In this document: positions 60,801 through 61,692 of the stretch, piece by piece
Layout: each line of letters starts with the position of its first letter
Numbering within the stretch: the first letter of the stretch is position 1
Assembly: GCA_934247225.1 (NCBI GenBank)
Contig: CAKQJE010000015.1
Location: forward strand, 1 to 61,692
DNA length: 61,692 nt
Reading direction: 5' to 3'
From: an uncultured Clostridia bacterium
GTDB lineage: Bacteria; Bacillota; Clostridia; Christensenellales; Borkfalkiaceae
Program-made: the position numbers and the translations under genes
The notes under the pieces: generated by a model
Seen by the model: the letters and a program-made list of their open reading frames with translations, nothing else
Databases searched by the model: none
What the model was told of the DNA's origin: nothing

Positions 60801-60966
60801 CGAGCATATCGTAACTCGACATAACCGCGCTGCCGAACGGATAAATTTCGAACGCCGCCTGAGCGATAAGGAATACCGCGATAACGAATAACGGTATAAA
60901 AAAGTAGCCGTAATTCTTTTTAAAAAATGGGACTAATTTACAAGTCGCGAAATTCTTGATATTCAT
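57871..60966 (-). CDS. YfhO-family giant membrane protein
   Basis: 1031 residues from the ATG at 60966. About twelve membrane helices fill residues 15-520 in the manner of GT-C glycosyltransferases (early loop FEIYPFGSAVMSSYDMLAQ). A large extracellular beta-rich domain (about 520-960) follows, then two C-terminal helices. A charged insertion (REKEESGGDKTKNSEGG) sits between helices. YfhO of Bacillus glycosylates lipoteichoic acid, so a cell-surface glycosylation role is likely. The predicted mRNA is leaderless. Confidence 0.87.
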   Translation of the reverse strand: MNIKNFATCKLVPFFKKNYGYFFIPLFVIAVFLIAQAAFEIYPFGSAVMSSYDMLAQENPFMEHLFSVFKGESGLFHTFYIGGGMDMFGSLAYCLISPFSFIFLLGGEGHTFHMVSFVLPLKVACSGISAFWFVRKYFKSIPDYLAVVMGLLYAYGGYLYVANTYIVWVDLSIYVPVMIAGFITLIEKDDLRLFVAGLACMIYACFSIACFSFFLLFPVLTAYIIFCVNKEERKHKLTRMCFGFVLAVAIALPLMVPALYAYTKAGRNTGIFSEIFRILTKSELDNGKLVEHIYEKFAYIFCNSTFIFLGCYYFICSKKGDKFALFSIVAFLILILPCIVNESMLLLNMGSYMSYALRFGFLLDGFGLIVASKGLTMIIEKRREKEESGGDKTKNSEGGEAVKTEDKKAQTKAYVGGIAICILVCAGVFFTFRFFNFIYDGEFKTSKLVSAFMEWNSMNESNMPFGDFFPVFAHSEGGLEATIILFMIVTLVFVAALIFIKYLNVKFKDVVCVLCVLSLSQTVFFNFSLVKGDRQGGQIENYSAYDELVNGVNGTYGENYYRYKNYKYSGYTSSDSPLVHHGYAHSLFSSMADAKNITVQKKFGYDGNGQNSTKTSSGGVFADAVVGYKYIVYNLYNGDESDASSRKYYKKTNIYGFEKPCAEIVVDSGNGGERVHYVNEPKGDYEGLVPKTDISVSIKAENSGYGCYINGNLFYFAVSSSRVKTVRVVGHRITAELNGFSLNGSDKMNAIESEKWKKSGSVYKVSGESSAYIIFNTNDFESAEATFNYGKSSSGSNAFVALRIYLDDGKEITVRINTPKYIVYENENVLPMCAVVDGCELKVPGDSNSRNLSEVAVYDFLSGSVSGKSRITASDIPELKAKLEENAVEYKLAKNEIMIPEFTAKKGQYLYINYVDLEGYEVKVNGRKTELIENDLDFMIIELEEGVNKVTIKYKSPYYKYILFGLIAGGLIVALYMALKKKMPFVLEKAEIVIPYMAYALSAVLIAFFLVFPTFVFLYKFFFKYLGMIFA

Positions 60967-60972
60967 AATTAA

Positions 60973-61001
60973 ATTGTAACACAAACCGATTTATTTATCA
61001 A
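60973..61001 (-). promoter_or_regulatory. Promoter of the yfhO-like gene, predicted leaderless
   Basis: On the minus strand, TTGATA (60996-61001), a 17-base spacer and TACAAT (60973-60978). The ATG at 60966 begins 6 bases after the -10 box. Confidence 0.75.
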
Positions 61002-61083
61002 TCGATTTATAAAAACAGATTTATAAAAACAGTATGAAAAAGATATAAAACAACATAAATTGCCGTAAAACACTACAAAACGC

Positions 61084-61112
61084 TTGCCAAACGAGTCGAT
61101 TTATGCTAAACT
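61084..61112 (+). promoter_or_regulatory. Possible promoter of tRNA-Ala
   Basis: TTGCCA (61084-61089), a 17-base spacer and TAAACT (61107-61112) with a TG one base before the -10. The tRNA starts 75 bases downstream. Confidence 0.45.
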
Positions 61113-61187
61113 TACGGTATATTGAATCAAATTTCGGATCAGCGATGAATAGGCGCATATCGTCGACGCAATCCGAAAAACATTCGT

Positions 61188-61263
<76 letters not shown>

Positions 61264-61301
61264 AAGACAAAAAGCACGCTAGATAGCGTGCTTTTTGTCT
61301 T
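61264..61301 (+). terminator. Terminator of tRNA-Ala
   Basis: An 18-plus bp perfect stem centred at about 61282 (AAAGACAAAAAGCACGC and its inverse) carries TTTTT in its right arm and starts directly after the CCA end. Confidence 0.88.
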
Positions 61302-61608
61302 TGGTGAGCGATAGCACGGGCGCGGCAACTTGTTTGCCGTCGACCGTCAATTTGCCGCAAGGCAAATTCTTGCCGAGGGACTCCCGCTTGCGGGAAACGG
61401 CAATCTATCTCCCGTTTTTTGCAAAATACTGTCTGCGTGCCTTTTGTCTTTGGTGAGCGATAGCACGGGCGCGGCAACTTGTTGCCGTCGACCGTCAATT
61501 TGCCGCAAGGCAAATTCTTGCCGAGGGACTCCCGCTTGCGGGAAACGGCAATCTATCTCCCGTTTTTTGCAAAATACTGTCTGCGTGCCTTTTGTCTTTG
61601 GTGAGCGA
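61291..61608. repeat. Tandem repeat, unit about 149 bp, next to tRNA-Ala
   Basis: Two nearly identical units (period 149, then 148 because one T is lost) start with the right arm of the tRNA terminator (TTTTGTCTTTGGTGAGCGAT), with a third partial copy at about 61591-61608. Each unit contains nested inverted repeats: ATTTGCC/GGCAAAT, TCCCGC/GCGGGA and TTGCCG/CGGCAA. No convincing protein is encoded. After 61608 to the window end I see nothing assignable. Confidence 0.85.
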
Positions 61609-61692
61609 TGCCAGCCAAGAATAATACGAACCTTGGTCTGACGGCGTATTTTTGACTAATACTGCGTTCCGCTCCCGTGTTATACATAGAGT

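Overview
The window looks like chromosomal DNA from an uncultured member of the Bacillota, class Clostridia, possibly a Christensenellales-type lineage. I infer this from Gram-positive gene families (YlmH, the sporulation membrane protein YlbJ, TmcAL/YlbM, DUF1893, DUF368, YceD-RpmF, Maf plus an MreB-like protein), from strong sigma-A type promoters and from purine-rich ribosome binding sites. The species cannot be named from sequence alone. Most genes lie on the minus strand. I see no prophage, no intact transposase and no CRISPR array.

Layout. 0-1.5 kb: the end of an unknown gene, trmL and a DUF6062-like protein. 1.5-3.7 kb: tRNA-Leu with its own promoter and terminator, an AT-rich two-gene cassette (a 363-residue HTH protein and a 55-residue microprotein) behind repeated GTTGTC half-sites, and a Dabb-domain gene. 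3.7-4.3 kb: a beheaded ABC exporter gene. 4.3-22.9 kb: one long minus-strand operon for glycan capture and breakdown, with a repeat lipoprotein, a sugar-binding lipoprotein, two ABC permeases, a 1150-residue secreted protein, a DUF4838 lipoprotein, an ADP-ribosylglycohydrolase-fold protein, a GH3 enzyme and a GH2 beta-mannosidase-like enzyme. A divergent AraC-type regulator flanks it, followed by a SIS isomerase and ROK kinase pair. The operon has no ATPase of its own.

25.7-39.6 kb: ylmH, an FAD-dependent dehydrogenase, a large surface M64-type metallopeptidase, an orphan Wzz-like protein, rarA, ylbJ, coaD-rsmD-queH, an mreB-like gene, maf and the RNase P RNA. 39.6-43 kb: a translation block with rpmE, a DUF1385-PrmC fusion and prfA. 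43-48.6 kb: an MDR dehydrogenase-like protein without catalytic zinc ligands, a DUF368-PAP2 pair, a scar where two 5'-truncated genes meet, DUF1893, and an EamA transporter. 48.6-61 kb: rpmF, yceD, ackA, pta, tmcAL, a small HTH protein, an SDR, DUF1275, purA, purB, a YfhO-type membrane protein, tRNA-Ala and a tandem repeat of about 149 bp.

Two cross-cutting observations stand out. First, several genes (araC-like, yfhO, ylmH, perhaps ylbJ) have a -10 box 5-6 bases before the start codon, which predicts leaderless mRNAs. maf and yceD have predicted leaders of only 7 bases. Second, decapitated genes occur at three places (4.3, 28.2 and 46.3 kb), each abutting a perfect hairpin, which suggests repeated deletion or insertion at terminators.
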